A stretch of 64,000 nucleotides of DNA from Eutreptiella sp. 'Long Island Sound 2002' (GCA_964036045.1 OZ038383.1:108783188-108847187), one strand, 5' to 3'. Shown: positions 44,300 to 54,999, numbered from the stretch's first letter. The notes: generated by a model not told the origin, from the sequence alone. Made by a program: numbers and translations.

Positions 44300-44660
44300 C
44301 GCAATGGTAATGGGTAACAGGGTGGTGACGAGTGGTGACAGGGTGGTAAAGAGTGGAACAGGTGGCAACCTTGACTTTGCACGTGCAATAAGCTGCTGCT
44401 CAAAGGCGATAGAATCTCAAGGCAAATGGTAAAATCAGTTTCGACACGAGCAATAAGGACGAAGACCTCAATGGTGGGGAGGCATCGCCTTACCTCTCGT
44501 TTCCACCGTGTTACCACTCATTACAACCCCGTTACCACTGATTACCATCCTGTTACCACTCAGTACCACCTGGTACCACTCGGTGCCACCTGGTACCACC
44601 CTGGTACCATTTGTTCCCCACCCGTCACCCGTTACCATCATGTTGCCACTCGTCAACATC
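44300..44660. repeat. TTACCACTC minisatellite, first part, with an inverted arm
   Basis: 44506-44660 is built on TTACCACTC / GGTACCACC units in forward orientation; 44300-44370 holds the inverse (GTGGTAACAGGGTGGTGACGAG-like units). The array resumes at 46650-46727 and 51379-51540 once the two insertions are removed. Confidence 0.8.
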
Positions 44661-44672
44661 CTCTTCCACGTA

Positions 44673-46645
44673 AAGCAAAAATTACCAAAGGTCAAAATTA
44701 GCAAAAGGTGCCCATTTTTTGGTTAATTTTTTTTGGTAATATTTTGGTACCGTAGCAAACGGGACGTCATCCTTCCCTGCCACGATGCAACACAAAGCAA
44801 CGGGAAACCCATGTGAGTCGCACCATACATGGTTTTTACTAAATGCCGGGGCAAATGGTTGTGGTGTGATCCAACCAACAGCCATCACACACATATTCGG
44901 AGCAAGAGAGACACTTTCGTGCAGTCAAAGAACCACACTCAAAGAACCACACTGACAAGGGTGTTGTGTCTCTTCACGATGAAGCTTCTTGAGAACATCG
45001 AACATGGGTTCGATAGAGGGCACATCTCCTCATAGGGCTCGCGGAATCCCAGTGACATCCCATGAGCGGACAATGGAGTCCACTGGTAGGTCCTTAATGG
45101 CCTCTGTCAATAAAGCATATTTACGCTTTCGTAGCGTAGGCATGTGAGACACGGACATTTCAGCAATAGCCGTGTCATTGGAATTGCGTGCAAATATATC
45201 CTCAACCCATGCATCCCAACCTCGGCAGACAGGTGCTTAACCGTGGTGATAATAAACTGATCTGCAGCTTGGTAGGCATGAGTTGTCTTCTTAGGGATCT
45301 TACAGTCACAGATCCTGTGGAGTTTAAGAGGCTCATCATCTGAATGTTGTGGCACCTCGTCTGCTATGAACAAAGCCTCCTCTGCTATGAACAAAGCCTC
45401 CTCGTCGGTCTCTAGTCGTTGACGAACCTTGGTCACATGCTTCCCCAATTGCTCAATCTGAAAGCAGTGCCCCCACTGTACTCTGCTTGTACTCTGCTGT
45501 GGTCCACTGTGGTAACGAATGACATGCACATGCATCAGGGTGCTCTTTCACTGTCAGTACCACTTTCCTGTTCACTGTCGCTGTCATTGTCAGTACAACG
45601 GAGGCGGGCAGCATGTGTCTGTGACTGTGACTGTGACTGTGATTGTGTCTGTGACTTTGAGTGTGACTGTGACTGTGACTGTGGTGGGGGGGAGTGCAAC
45701 ACACCAGACGGCAATATGTATTGGTAATCTGAAAATGGCTCTTGGGCTGATGATCTTGAAGAATCTTGGGGTCCTCGGCATCAACTCGCGCATGGACAGT
45801 AGCAGTGGCGCCCTCCCAAATCAGTTGCAGAAAAATAACATTGCCAACAACGTCCGTGACAACCGTGCAGGTAAACCCATTTTTTTTTCTGATTGGAACA
45901 CGTCTTTTCTGTGACCTCGGATGCCATGTCCATCGTCGATTTGGCCCCAGCAGCACCAGAAATTCATCCAAGTTGAACACCAATTCGTTACAAGGCACAT
46001 GACCAGAAGTCAGATCTGAAAACAAAGCTCGCCCGGCATCCAGCAACACTGGTAGAGTACAGTGCGGTCTGAGGTTGTTGAATAAGGCACCCAGTCCACG
46101 GAATGTAGGTGATACCGGCCCCACTGTGCCCCCATGACAAAGACGCCCTCATTTTGGCCAAGACGGCAGGACACGTGCGGCTGACGACACCACGAGCAAC
46201 GGAGGCAACCGTGTTTGCGGTCAGTGACTCGGCATTTGGCTCCGTTCTCAATTTGGTGATGGCATCTCGAACTTCTGCACACTTATTTTGAGACAGAATC
46301 CTTTTGCGACGTCATTTTTGGGTGTGAAAATAATCACCTTTTTTTTTTGGAAATACTTCAGCCAGTCATAAATTGTGTGGTACCCCAACTTGTGCCCCTT
46401 CTCATCACCCCTTTGATGTCGCTGCAAAGATCCAGCAACATGATGCGGCCTTGCCCAATCAGTAATTGTTTTGATGTACTCATCTTTCCAATTGTGCCGG
46501 GGAGCTGATAAACCAGGTCTCGCCCGGTACACATCCACCCAGGAATCGAGGGGAAACCACAATTACCAAAACAACCTTAATTTTTGGTTAATTTTTTGGG
46601 GGTAATATTTTTTTGGGTAATATTTGCCTTTGGTAATTTTTGCTT
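44673..46645 (-). mobile_element. pogo/CENP-B-like DNA transposon with 19-bp inverted repeats
   Basis: Both ends carry the perfect inverted repeat AAGCAAAAATTACCAAAGG (44673-44691 and, inverted, 46627-46645). The inside carries a broken transposase on the minus strand. A TA precedes the left end, as expected for pogo-type insertion, but the right side shows GG, so the TA duplication is not intact or the true end is a few bases away. AT-rich subterminal stretches (TTTTGGTTAATTTTTT) occur at both ends. It is about 1.97 kb and sits in the TTACCACTC array. Confidence 0.75.
45107..46562 (-). pseudogene. Broken pogo/CENP-B-like DDE transposase
   Basis: The enzyme would cut and paste the element. 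Order on the minus strand: a helix-turn-helix-like block ('GYHTIYDWLKYFQKK', near 46370); a CENP-B-type DNA-binding block ('TANTVASVARGVVSRTCPAVL', two frames, near 46200); the DDE core starting 'ELVFNLDEFLVLLG' (46000-45960, first Asp) with 'VPIRKKNGFTCTVVTDVVGN' and 'QLIWEGAT'; then 'QPKSHFQITNTY'; and a third-Asp region 'TTHAYQAADQFIITTVKHL' (near 45270). At least three frame changes and several stops separate these parts. A TGTGAC microsatellite (about 45612-45685) has expanded inside the core, giving a His-Ser repeat in place of part of the domain. It is inactive as read. Confidence 0.7.
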
Positions 46646-46649
46646 GGAC

Positions 46650-46727
46650 TGTACCACTCATTACCACCCCGGTACCACTCGGTATCACCCAAGTGCCACT
46701 CGTTACCGCTAAGCACCACTTTGTTAC
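46650..46727. repeat. TTACCACTC minisatellite, second part, ending in LINE target duplication
   Basis: Units of GTACCACTC / TTACCACC continue between the DNA transposon and the LINE. The last 19 bases, CTAAGCACCACTTTGTTAC (46709-46727), are repeated exactly at 51379-51397 on the other side of the LINE. Confidence 0.85.
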
Positions 46728-49700
46728 TTTTTTTTTTTTGACTGACTCCAGAAGTTCAAAGAGTACTCAAGACTGTGCTTGGGAAAGTGGGCGTCTCCAG
46801 CATATGATACAGTGGATCCCCGCAAAGCGGGGCACATGGCAAAGACCCAGAGTTCACATGCGTATAATAGAGGGCTCTCTGATGCGGTAGGCAAAACCGC
46901 CACGCCATATGGCAAGCCTATAATGTGTAAGATTTAAAGGGGTTAAACATGCTGCATCACATGTGTGCCATTCCCCACACGTCCTCAAGAGCGACAAGCT
47001 TTCGTCGCTTTGTAGGGGCCATGTCCGGTGGCGGGCGTTGGCCTAGGATGCCGGGCCTTGTGCGGCAGTGGCGTTTAGGCAGAGGGGGCTCCACCCAGTG
47101 GGCCGCGCGCTCGGATGCCCACAACTGGCTCATCACTGAAAAGAGCTGGACCCTTCGGTTATGCCGCTGGTAGTGCTGGTTTGCGGAGGTGGTCCACACT
47201 CTAGCACGTCGCAGAAGGGAGTGCCAGTGCCGTGATTGCCGCACCAGATCATCTAGCATGTCGCGGTACGAAACCGTCAGTGAGGCCCCGAGAACGGCAC
47301 GTTGATGCAGAAACCAAGGCTGGGCCAGATACCGCATTGCCGAAGCTACGTGCTGTGCCCCTGGGTCTGCGGCAGTGGGACGGAGGCACTCGTCGAGATA
47401 TTTCACCGCCCATGACCTGGTGTGGTAGGATTGCGGCCGGTCCCATGTGCGCGCAGCTCTACGGTGGGACGTCTCTTGAGAGGCGCGGCCATCTCGCCGC
47501 CGTGTTCTCTCCCGGGGACCTGTATACCCTACTTGATTGCGGAGGACAAAGTCCGTGGGGTTCGGTCGTACAGCTCGTGGGCGCAGCTTTGTGTACCACC
47601 GCCGTGGAGGACGTGGGCGGCACCTGTGGGTCACGGGGGGGCATGGTAAGTTGGCCGCGCAGTTGGCATACGCCATGTAGGGCGTGGTACTGGTGCCAGG
47701 CCACACGCTCCTTGAGGTCTACCCGCATTGTTCGGGGGATGTGGTCCCATAGGGACTGTGGTATGCGAAGGCAGGAAACATGGTGTAGGTCTGCCGCTGA
47801 CGCCCTGTTCCACCATTCCGTCACCGTATCTTGCCATGGTCCCCAGGTGCTAAGCCACATGTTGCGAAATGCGACTTTCCAACGCATGCAGTGGATGAGG
47901 CGTTTGTGGACAGTGGTACCGTGGTGGGGACATATGGGGCATTTGGGGTTGGCATGGTCCCACGGCGCGCCCGTCCCATCCCATCGTACCTGGCCCCAGA
48001 GCCATTTAACCCAGAGCATACGTTGGTCCCCGCGCATCGGCAGCCAGGATACCCAGTGCGCACCGTCGAAAGTGACAACGCGCCTCCGCTGGAGGATCCA
48101 TTTCCGCGCCGGAGTGGGGGCGGGCCCGCCGCACATTGCAATATCTTCGGGGCGCCGGGGGTCGTAATCCGGCACGGGTAGGCGCGTGGCCATCTTGGCG
48201 AGCAGGTCTACTTCCCCATTGCGTCGAATTTGTTCGCGTTCTTGCGCGTTACGGGCCTCCGTCTCAAGGCGGTGGCTGGGGATCCACTCCGCGGCGACGC
48301 GTTTGTGCTGCACCTGGTCACACAGTTTGTGGCGGATGTCAGCGTCAGAACATTCGTGCGTGGGTCGGCGGTGTGCGCATTTTGTGACGGCCATGTTGTC
48401 GATGTATTGAGTGTCACCGTCGGATGCAATGGCTGCGCCAATGGCTGCTCCGTACATTTCAGCCCTGTAGGACTGTTGTGGGCCCACCACCCGGGCGAGG
48501 ATGCGAAGGGGCCCTTTTGTTACTGCTGCGCCCGCCGCCTGGTATTCCGAACCCGCAATCTCAACTGTTTGAAGGTTGCCATCGGAGTATAGGGACGTTC
48601 CGGTTGGCGGTTGCTGGTTTGAGTAGCACGGTATGCCCGCGATGTTGACAGGGCGGTATCCCGCAGGCACCGTGCCCGCCGAGGGGTCTTCGTGGTACCG
48701 GTGTGGGGCAATGTAGTGGCGCGTGTGGAGGGCATCCCTCTCCTGCTCTTTGCGGGCTGACAGGAGGACGCCGTCATCGGAGCTTTCACTGTCGATGAGG
48801 TTGGGTCCCCTGGCCGGCCGCGGCGGAAGTGCTATGTGGAGTGCAGTGTGAGCACCCAGCTGGGTGAGTATAGCCAAGTAGTTGCGAATAGGCACTGCTC
48901 GGGAGGGCAGTTCTTCGCTAAGGTTGCAGCCAATGGATCCCGGACGTGAACGTAATGTGTTCTGTACCATTGTGGTGAAGCGTGCACTGTGGGCTCAGAA
49001 CAGTTGGTGCAACCCCATTCCGCCCAGGCGGTGAGGAGAAGTGACATGGAGGACGTTGCATGATTTGTGAACGTCGACCTTATTGAGTTCCATGCCCTCC
49101 GCCATAAGCACAAACCGCAAGCACATGGAGTCCATGGCTTTGAACATTGAGTCGTTGGGGAGAAACAAGGTGCGGTACGTCCACCGTGGGATCAGGATGG
49201 TGTTCAGCAGTTGCACCCGCTCGAAAGCGTTCAGTGGCAGGTATTGGTATCGCGCCGGATCAGCTGCGGCCGTCCCCACGAAGTCATCACGTGCCTTTTG
49301 TTCCTAGGTCGGATGTGCCAGGAGGTGACCAAGGTAGTGGAAGATAGGGGGTTGCAGCGGCAGTCGCGCATCGCCCCACGTGATGGCGTCACTGGTCGGG
49401 GACTCTCGTCCTACCACACCCTGACGGCGGGAGGGTGGGGCCCAACGGTACACCTGTGTCTTTGAAGGGTTCGTCTTGAGGCCCAGTATGGCAGACAACT
49501 GACTGACGCGCTCCAGGACGTGCTGCATCTCCTGTTGGTTCGGGGAGATGATGGCAATGTCGTCGACATAGGCCAGTATGCTGCTGTTGGGAAATTCCCT
49601 AGTGAGAGTCTAGTGGAAGGCCTCATACACCAGAACAAAAAGGGCTGGGGACAGGGGGCACCCCTCCTTGATGCCACTGCGCAACGGGAAACGGACGTCT

Positions 49701-51378
49701 CCGTACACCCCCGTGCTGTGCGCGTAGATACTAGCCACCATGTTGTAGATGCGGGCCGGGGTTCCAATCAACTGGAGTCCGTAGGTGAGGCACTCATGGG
49801 GCATACTGGGGTAAACCTTTGCGATGTCCGGGAGGCATACCAGCGCTCCGTCCCCGCATTGGTGTAAAAGCATCGACATGCGGAGGGCTTGTTGTGATGT
49901 GGTATAGCCTCGCCTACATCCTGCTTGGGGGTCGGAGAGCGCCGCGTCGATGGGCCCTCGCAAGGTGTCCCATATGAGCCGGGCTAGAATGGAGTACATC
50001 CCCGTGGCTACGCTAATGGGCTGGTAACTGCGGGCCGCCTTAGGGGGGCCAGACTTGTAGATCATGGCTATTCTGGCCTGCAGCCAGTGGTGTGGCACAT
50101 CGCCGCTTTCCCACACATGGCGCACCGCCATGTATAGGTCCCACTGTAGTTCCCTAGGTAACCACTGGTACAGGTGGGGCGCCACGTGGTCCATGCCTGC
50201 CGCCTTGGTCTTGGGTTGGCGTAGCGCTTTTGTGAAAGATTGCCAGGAGGGAGGATCGGGGCTCACTGGTCGTCCTGGCTTTAAGACTTGTGAAAGAAGA
50301 GCCTTGGCCTCTTCCGGTCTCCATGGTGGGTCCCCCGCGAAGTGCGGAAGGTGTTCCGCGGCCGAGGTCGTGTCGGGTTGTGGGGTAGTCGTGCGGAAGG
50401 GGGTGATCAGCCACCACTTTAGGGCATTGAAGAAAGTAGAGCGGCCGTGTACCGCGCATTTTCGGAAGCGCCTCGGGTGTCGTTGGGCCCGTTTCATATT
50501 ATTGGTCACCCTGTGGTGTGCCCAAGCTTGCTAAGCCCTCTTGGAGGTAGGGTTGCGGTGCAACTCGTCAGCCAGCTGTTGTTCGACCACGTCTTGAACT
50601 GGTTGTGGGCGGGGGTGTGCGTGTACAAAGCTGGACGCTGCTGCGATGATGGCGTCCGCCCTGTCTAGTGGGTGCATGATGTGATCTTGGTGCGTGGAGT
50701 GCGCTTTGGACCATTGGGACATGTGGCGCGAAAACTTGCGGAATAACGAGGAGGGCCAGTGCGATACATTGCCAATGACCGGCGGCGGCGCTGGCCGCGG
50801 TCCCAATGGGTTCATCACTGTGACCCTGCCTGCTTTGTGGTCACCCGCATGGGGAAAGTCGATGGTGTCCGCAGAGATGGGGGGGTGAATGTCCCATGCC
50901 GTGGGAGAAAACAGGACAGCGTCCAAGCGGCGACCCCGGCAATGTGTGGAGAGATTTTGAGGGTCAGTGTTTGGCGCATGCGCCAAAATCGGTTCCAGCA
51001 AGGCTCCGGATTCGAGGAGCGGGTGCCAGTACCTGGTTGGTTGGGAAGGACGTCCCCACACACAGTCGTTGAAGTCGCCCATAAGGATGCCCAGGTCTGG
51101 CAATTGTGCAAGCCATGCATCCAGCTTTTCACGTAGGTCCCGCGAAAATGGTCCGTGGATGTTGGCGATGACGTACGGTGTGTGGCCAGGGAGAGCGAGA
51201 TTGATGGCACGGGCCTGGCTCCCCATGGAGGGCAGCTTGGAGACATATCTGGATATGGAGTTGTGGACGAGGAATTGCGTGTCCGGGTTCTCGTCCCCAT
51301 AGGTGATGGGGAGGTAGTCACCATCCATAGCAGCTGTCCAAGCTGCATGGTGAGATCCACTACGGAATCGAAACTCCA
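46728..51378 (-). mobile_element. 5'-truncated LINE (EN-RT-RNase H) with 19-bp target duplication
   Basis: A non-LTR retrotransposon copy of 4651 bp on the minus strand. Its 3' end is a poly(A) tail, seen as 12 T on the plus strand (46728-46739), directly next to the left target duplication CTAAGCACCACTTTGTTAC; the other copy (51379-51397) touches the 5' end. The 5' end starts inside the endonuclease domain, so the copy is truncated, as is typical for target-primed reverse transcription. The domain order, with RNase H after RT and a zinc knuckle last, points to the I/R1/Tad group (family knowledge). Confidence 0.92.
46957..51378 (-). pseudogene. LINE polyprotein: endonuclease, RT, RNase H, zinc knuckle (inactive)
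   Basis: One reading frame runs from the truncated 5' end to 47459 with four in-frame stops: TAG at 50533-50531, TAG at 49612-49610, TAG at 49306-49304 and TGA at 48997-48995. Domains in order: APE-type endonuclease without its N-terminus ('YVIANIHGPFS', 'ILMGDFNDCVW', 'LDAVLFS'); reverse transcriptase ('KTKAAGMDHVAPHL', 'PDIAKVYPSMPH', 'GIKEGCPLSPALF', 'AYVDDIAII' near 49575 just after the second stop); RNase H ('LYSDGNLQ' near 48600, 'YRAEMYGAAIG', 'YIDNMAVTK', 'EWIPSHR', 'NGEVDLLAK'), with all acidic residues present; and a Cys/His knuckle ('CPICPHHGTTVHKRLIHC', near 47920). From about 47.6 kb homology to the remnant at 0.4-0.6 kb continues in another frame (to 46957, ending with a basic 'PTKRRKL'), so there is one frameshift as well. 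Confidence 0.92.
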
Positions 51379-51540
51379 CTAAGCACCACTTTGTTACCAC
51401 TCATTACCGCCCCGTTACCACTAGTTACCACCCCGTTACCACTCCGTACAACGCCGATACCACTCGTTACCACCCCTTTACCACTCACTACCACCCTTTT
51501 ACCACTGCTTACCGTCCCGTTACCACCCATTACCATTGTG
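51379..51540. repeat. Target duplication copy 2 and TTACCACTC minisatellite, third part
   Basis: 51379-51397 is the second copy of the LINE target duplication; then about nine units of TTACCACC/TTACCACTC with regular 19-bp higher-order spacing ('CGTTACCACTCNTTACCAC') to about 51535. It is the continuation of the array seen at 44506-44660 and 46650-46727. Confidence 0.9.
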
Positions 51541-51833
51541 GCACAAGAGCGTAACCAACTACTCCAACAAATCCAATTGTCCCCCCCCCCTGAAAAAGCT
51601 ACACCAATTTTTGTACACAATTATTACAGCCCCTGCGCCTACTTAGCTTGGACAAAGGCGTGGGTTGCACACAACACATACAACTGCCGACACACATGTG
51701 AGCACGCGCATGGTATGAGTGCACCTTGACCTCCACCCAGATTTCCAAGAGCATGCAAACACAAGAAAGCCTTGGGAGCATGCAATTTTCAGGTTCACAC
51801 CAATGTTGTCACAAGCAATGAAGGATGCGAAGC
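51541..51833. other. No supported gene
   Basis: Short stretch between the minisatellite and the Lys/Pro-rich fragment; a 10-base C run at about 51583-51592. Nothing recognisable. Confidence 0.4.
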
Positions 51834-52162
51834 CTACAAATGTTCGGCTTGGAAACCCTTCTTGCGATTATGCACCATGCGGAACAATAGCACATGCTCA
51901 CCACTTGAAGATGCCTTTGCCCGAGGCTTTGGGGTTGGTTTGGGCGCAGGCAACTTCAAATTCTTGGGAATGAAATTGCCTTGCATGTGCTCCCTTGTAA
52001 AATACAACTTCCGATCAAAGACATGGCCATTCCCCACACGCCTCGGGCAGCCTTAGCCCAAACAACTTCAGTGGGTTCGTCATCACGGTCACTAGAATCA
52101 TCACTTGAGGAAGACTCTGCAATGCGACAAATATCCCCAAAATCAGAGCCATGTGGCTTCAA
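51834..52162 (-). pseudogene. Second fragment of the VWAKAARGVWG / Lys-Pro-rich family
   Basis: Minus strand, two frames: 'SSSDDSSDRDDEPTEVVWAK' followed by 'AARGVWGMAM' (52162-51956), then 'LKLPAPKPTPKPRAKASSS' and 'EHVLLFRMVHNRKKG' (52037-51834). The order equals that of the 21.0-21.6 kb fragment. A frame change separates the halves in both loci, either because of an unrecognised short intron between them or because both are decayed. It lies close to the transposon cluster, so carriage by an element is possible. Confidence 0.4.
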
Positions 52163-53115
52163 GTGGGCAAAGACTCACAACAAATGTGTCCATGACTGTA
52201 TGTAATTGGCAAATGAGTATGTGGCCGCACTACGTTTTGTACGGAATTAAATTATGTACACCATCATTACGGTCCCTACGCCTATTGTAGCTTGGACAAT
52301 GGCGCGGCTTATACAAGGGGGCGGGAGGTGCACAAATGCACTATCGTGTGAATCAAATGCATAGTTGCTTTGACACTTACATTTGCAAAAGCTGAAACCA
52401 TAAGGTAGTGTGATGTCATGCAATAGCGAGCACATAGGCATGGGAGACCACCTAGGGTGCTACGGTTATCTCAACGATTGCACGAAAATCTAGCTACATG
52501 AAGGAAACGCGTACAAAGTTGTTTATTGTGTTTGTGCATGTCAAAGCGAGTAATGACAAAAAACCCCAAATTTGATGATTATTGGTACTTGGAGTGGTGA
52601 AGTGAGGCTAATTCACTTTGACATCACCATGCACTTCGTGTAGCTGGGACAGCCTAACCTTCGTAATCCACAACTTGGAGTCAAGGATGGAAGATGCTCA
52701 AATGGTGAGCCCGAGACCCAACTACCCAACTTGCCCACTATCATCCACAAATTTGGCAAGATGTCTCATTGAAAGGGTCTTGAGGGACCACTTTAGCCGG
52801 CTAGACCTCCTATTCAGCATTTTTTGGTGGACCGCTATAAGCCCTTGTCAACCCTAGTCGGAGGTGGAGCATTAGTTCACACGACACAGCCAGCTGCAGG
52901 TGTGGGAGGAATGGCTTCATTGTGAGTGCTTGCTGGAGCGGCGGATAATACAATCTTGGACATGCGGCGATCAAAGGTTGATCTTGCTGCAGCAACTATT
53001 GTGAACGAAAACAAATGCGGCTTTGGGTCGGTATGTGCCAAACTACATGTCACCCAGCATTTTGAGTCATGTTCAAGACATTGTGAACCACACTCCCTTG
53101 GTTCAATCCAATTTG
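52163..53115. other. No supported gene
   Basis: Overlapping short frames on both strands. A plus-strand frame (52926-53210) reads into the LINE-tail fragment that follows, so it is not taken as a gene. Confidence 0.4.
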
Positions 53116-53119
53116 TTTT

Positions 53120-53305
53120 GTCACTCACTCTAGAAGTTCATAGAGTTCTCAAAACAGTTGTCAGAAAGTGGACAACACTGGGATATGATACAGTGGATTC
53201 CTGTAAATAGTACACAAGGCAACAATTAACCCATAGCTCACATGGGAACCGGAGACGCTCTTTGGTGCAGTAGGTGACTGCCACACCATGTGGGAAACAT
53301 ATATG
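53120..53305 (-). repeat. LINE 3'-end fragment
   Basis: Matches 46740-46925, the 3' untranslated end of the LINE, over about 185 bp: 'AGAAGTTCA(A/T)AGAGT', 'ATGATACAGTGGAT', 'AGCTCACATG' (GAGTTCACATG in the LINE), 'GCCACACCATGTGG'. The homology starts right next to a T-rich stretch (TTTGTTTTG) where the LINE has its poly(A). A short, 5'-truncated copy, or a SINE borrowing the LINE tail. Confidence 0.6.
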
Positions 53306-53681
53306 AAGATCAAAGCTGGGGATTTGTTGAGGGAGGTAGCAAAAAAAAACGCATTGAGATGACCACTCAAGGAAAGAGGAACTTGGCACATCAAGGGCGT
53401 CCCATTCAAATTTCATTGTTCTAGCATGAGTGGTATTCTAGGAACTGACCACGACTGCCAACTCCACAATCGTGAAAGGTTCAGACAAGTGCGTATTAGT
53501 CATGTCTAGCGAGGCCACGAATTCTATTGCCTTCGGCAGTGCACCTCGAAGAGAGGTTGACAGTCGGCCAATCAGTCAGTTAGACAGGCCAGCAGTCAGG
53601 CAGACAGAAACACACACTTTGGGTTTTTTGTTAGTAGCAGACACTTTATGTAGCAGTCGGGACCGTTCTCACTTCAAGTAT
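53306..53681. other. No supported gene
   Basis: Contains short 'CAGTCGGCCAATCAGTCAG'-type repeats (53560-53605) and nothing else recognisable. Confidence 0.4.
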
Positions 53682-53853
53682 CGGTGGTGGCCGAGTGGTA
53701 ATGCATGCCACCGCCAGCTTTTAGGTCGGCAGTTCGAACCCTGGTGCGCAGATTATTTGCAGCGGCGCCGCCGCTGCAAAAGTCAGCAGGCCGGGATTCG
53801 AACCACCGACTACAAAGCATGCGTCGGCTGCGTTACCATTAGACCAGCGGCGA
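53682..53853. repeat. Inverted pair of tRNA-derived SINE monomers
   Basis: Plus-strand monomer 53682-53767 has an A-box-like 'TGGCCGAGTGGTAATGC' and a B-box 'CAGTTCGAACCC'. Minus-strand monomer 53853-53769 has 'TGGTCTAATGGTAACGC' and 'GGTTCGAATCCCGGC'. Read in their own directions the two are homologous along their length and both end TTTGCAGCGGCG; they meet at a palindrome (arms 53756-53767 and 53769-53780). Neither folds as a proper tRNA: the T stem is mismatched and the 3' part is too long for an acceptor arm. So they look like tRNA-derived repeats and not functional tRNA genes. Confidence 0.65.
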
Positions 53854-54999
53854 TGCTACAGCATTCAGCTTCCCCACTGCTTGAAGCCTGTTGAGCAAAA
53901 ACTTTTGACCCCCCCCCCACCCCCCACCCCCACCCCCACCCCCCCCCACCCCCCCAAAAAAAGTGATATCCAGTTTTAGGGGGTAGAGGCCTCAGAATCA
54001 AAAAATCCATTGGGGGATGGTCTTATTGGGCAAAATAATGATTTTACAAGGGGTTGGACATCCAATATCATGCCTTGGGGTATGCTGCGCGAATGACCCC
54101 AAAAAAGGGGGGTATACGCCGCTCGCGCCTGCGCTTGATCTAACAACCTCTCTTCGAGGTGATTTAGCAATAAGGAAGGCAACTTCAAGGTCCCCGAAAA
54201 TTGTGCACCTATTGGCGGGGTCTTTAGGCCAATGGTTGCGGACGTCATTGCGAGGGATTGGTGATCAACTTCGCAAGCCGCAGGTTCGTCAAGTCTAGGT
54301 GTCTTCGACATTTCGGCAGGGCGTGCTGCATGAGCTACCTTAAGAAGAACTGGTCTGATACACGAAATGGGCGGCATCACTCAGATCGACTGTCCTCGGT
54401 GGCGTACCGATGCCAGTCAAGGAATATGGTGACGGGCTTTTGATGATCGCCATTTCAAATAGCGAGACGTTACACGACGCCATCCGTGCACCATGGGTGA
54501 GTGCATCGAAGTGAGTAGGGCTGCGCAAGCTGGCAATTGTTGGTGGCATTCCTTGGACATTAGTTGAGTCCGAGGGGTTGCTGCCGATCGTCCGAGTGAT
54601 CGACTACAAGGTTACGCATGGGTGTGTCCATCACACTCTTCGAGGCAAAATGTTTTGGGCGCATCATGGTCCGGTGCAAGAGGACCCACATGAGGTTTTC
54701 ATTGCTCCCCTCAGCCCCTCAAGCTGGGATTGTCGCCACTCAAATGTTCAAAGGGTGCAAGAGTTCTTGAGCTCCGTCCCTATAGAGATGCTTTTGCTGG
54801 CACATTAGTGGCCTTCTCCATCAGCACGGTGTGTTGTGTAACACTTCCTAAACCTAATCCTCATCCTTCTTCCCTAGGTAACTTGGGGACCTAAACTGAC
54901 CGTGTACGAAAGGAAAGCATGGGTGTGCTGGCCAGGGTGGGGGCTTGCCCCATCTTGTCTTGCCTTTTTTTTAATCAAAGAGGCCAGCACTGAATGTGC
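53854..54999. other. No supported gene; poly-C block
   Basis: 53910-53956 is a C-rich block (C7-C10 runs broken by single A). The rest has short frames; a plus-strand frame with 'VKLRCLRHFGRA'-like sequence near 54300 is not one I can assign. Confidence 0.4.

Noticed and set aside
47232-48167. 311-codon plus-strand frame inside the LINE
   Set aside because: Antisense shadow of the RNase H/zinc-knuckle part of the LINE polyprotein.
53682-53853. Two functional tRNA genes
   Set aside because: Boxes are present, but T stems are mismatched, the anticodon loop of the minus-strand copy is too long, and the 3' parts do not fit an acceptor arm.
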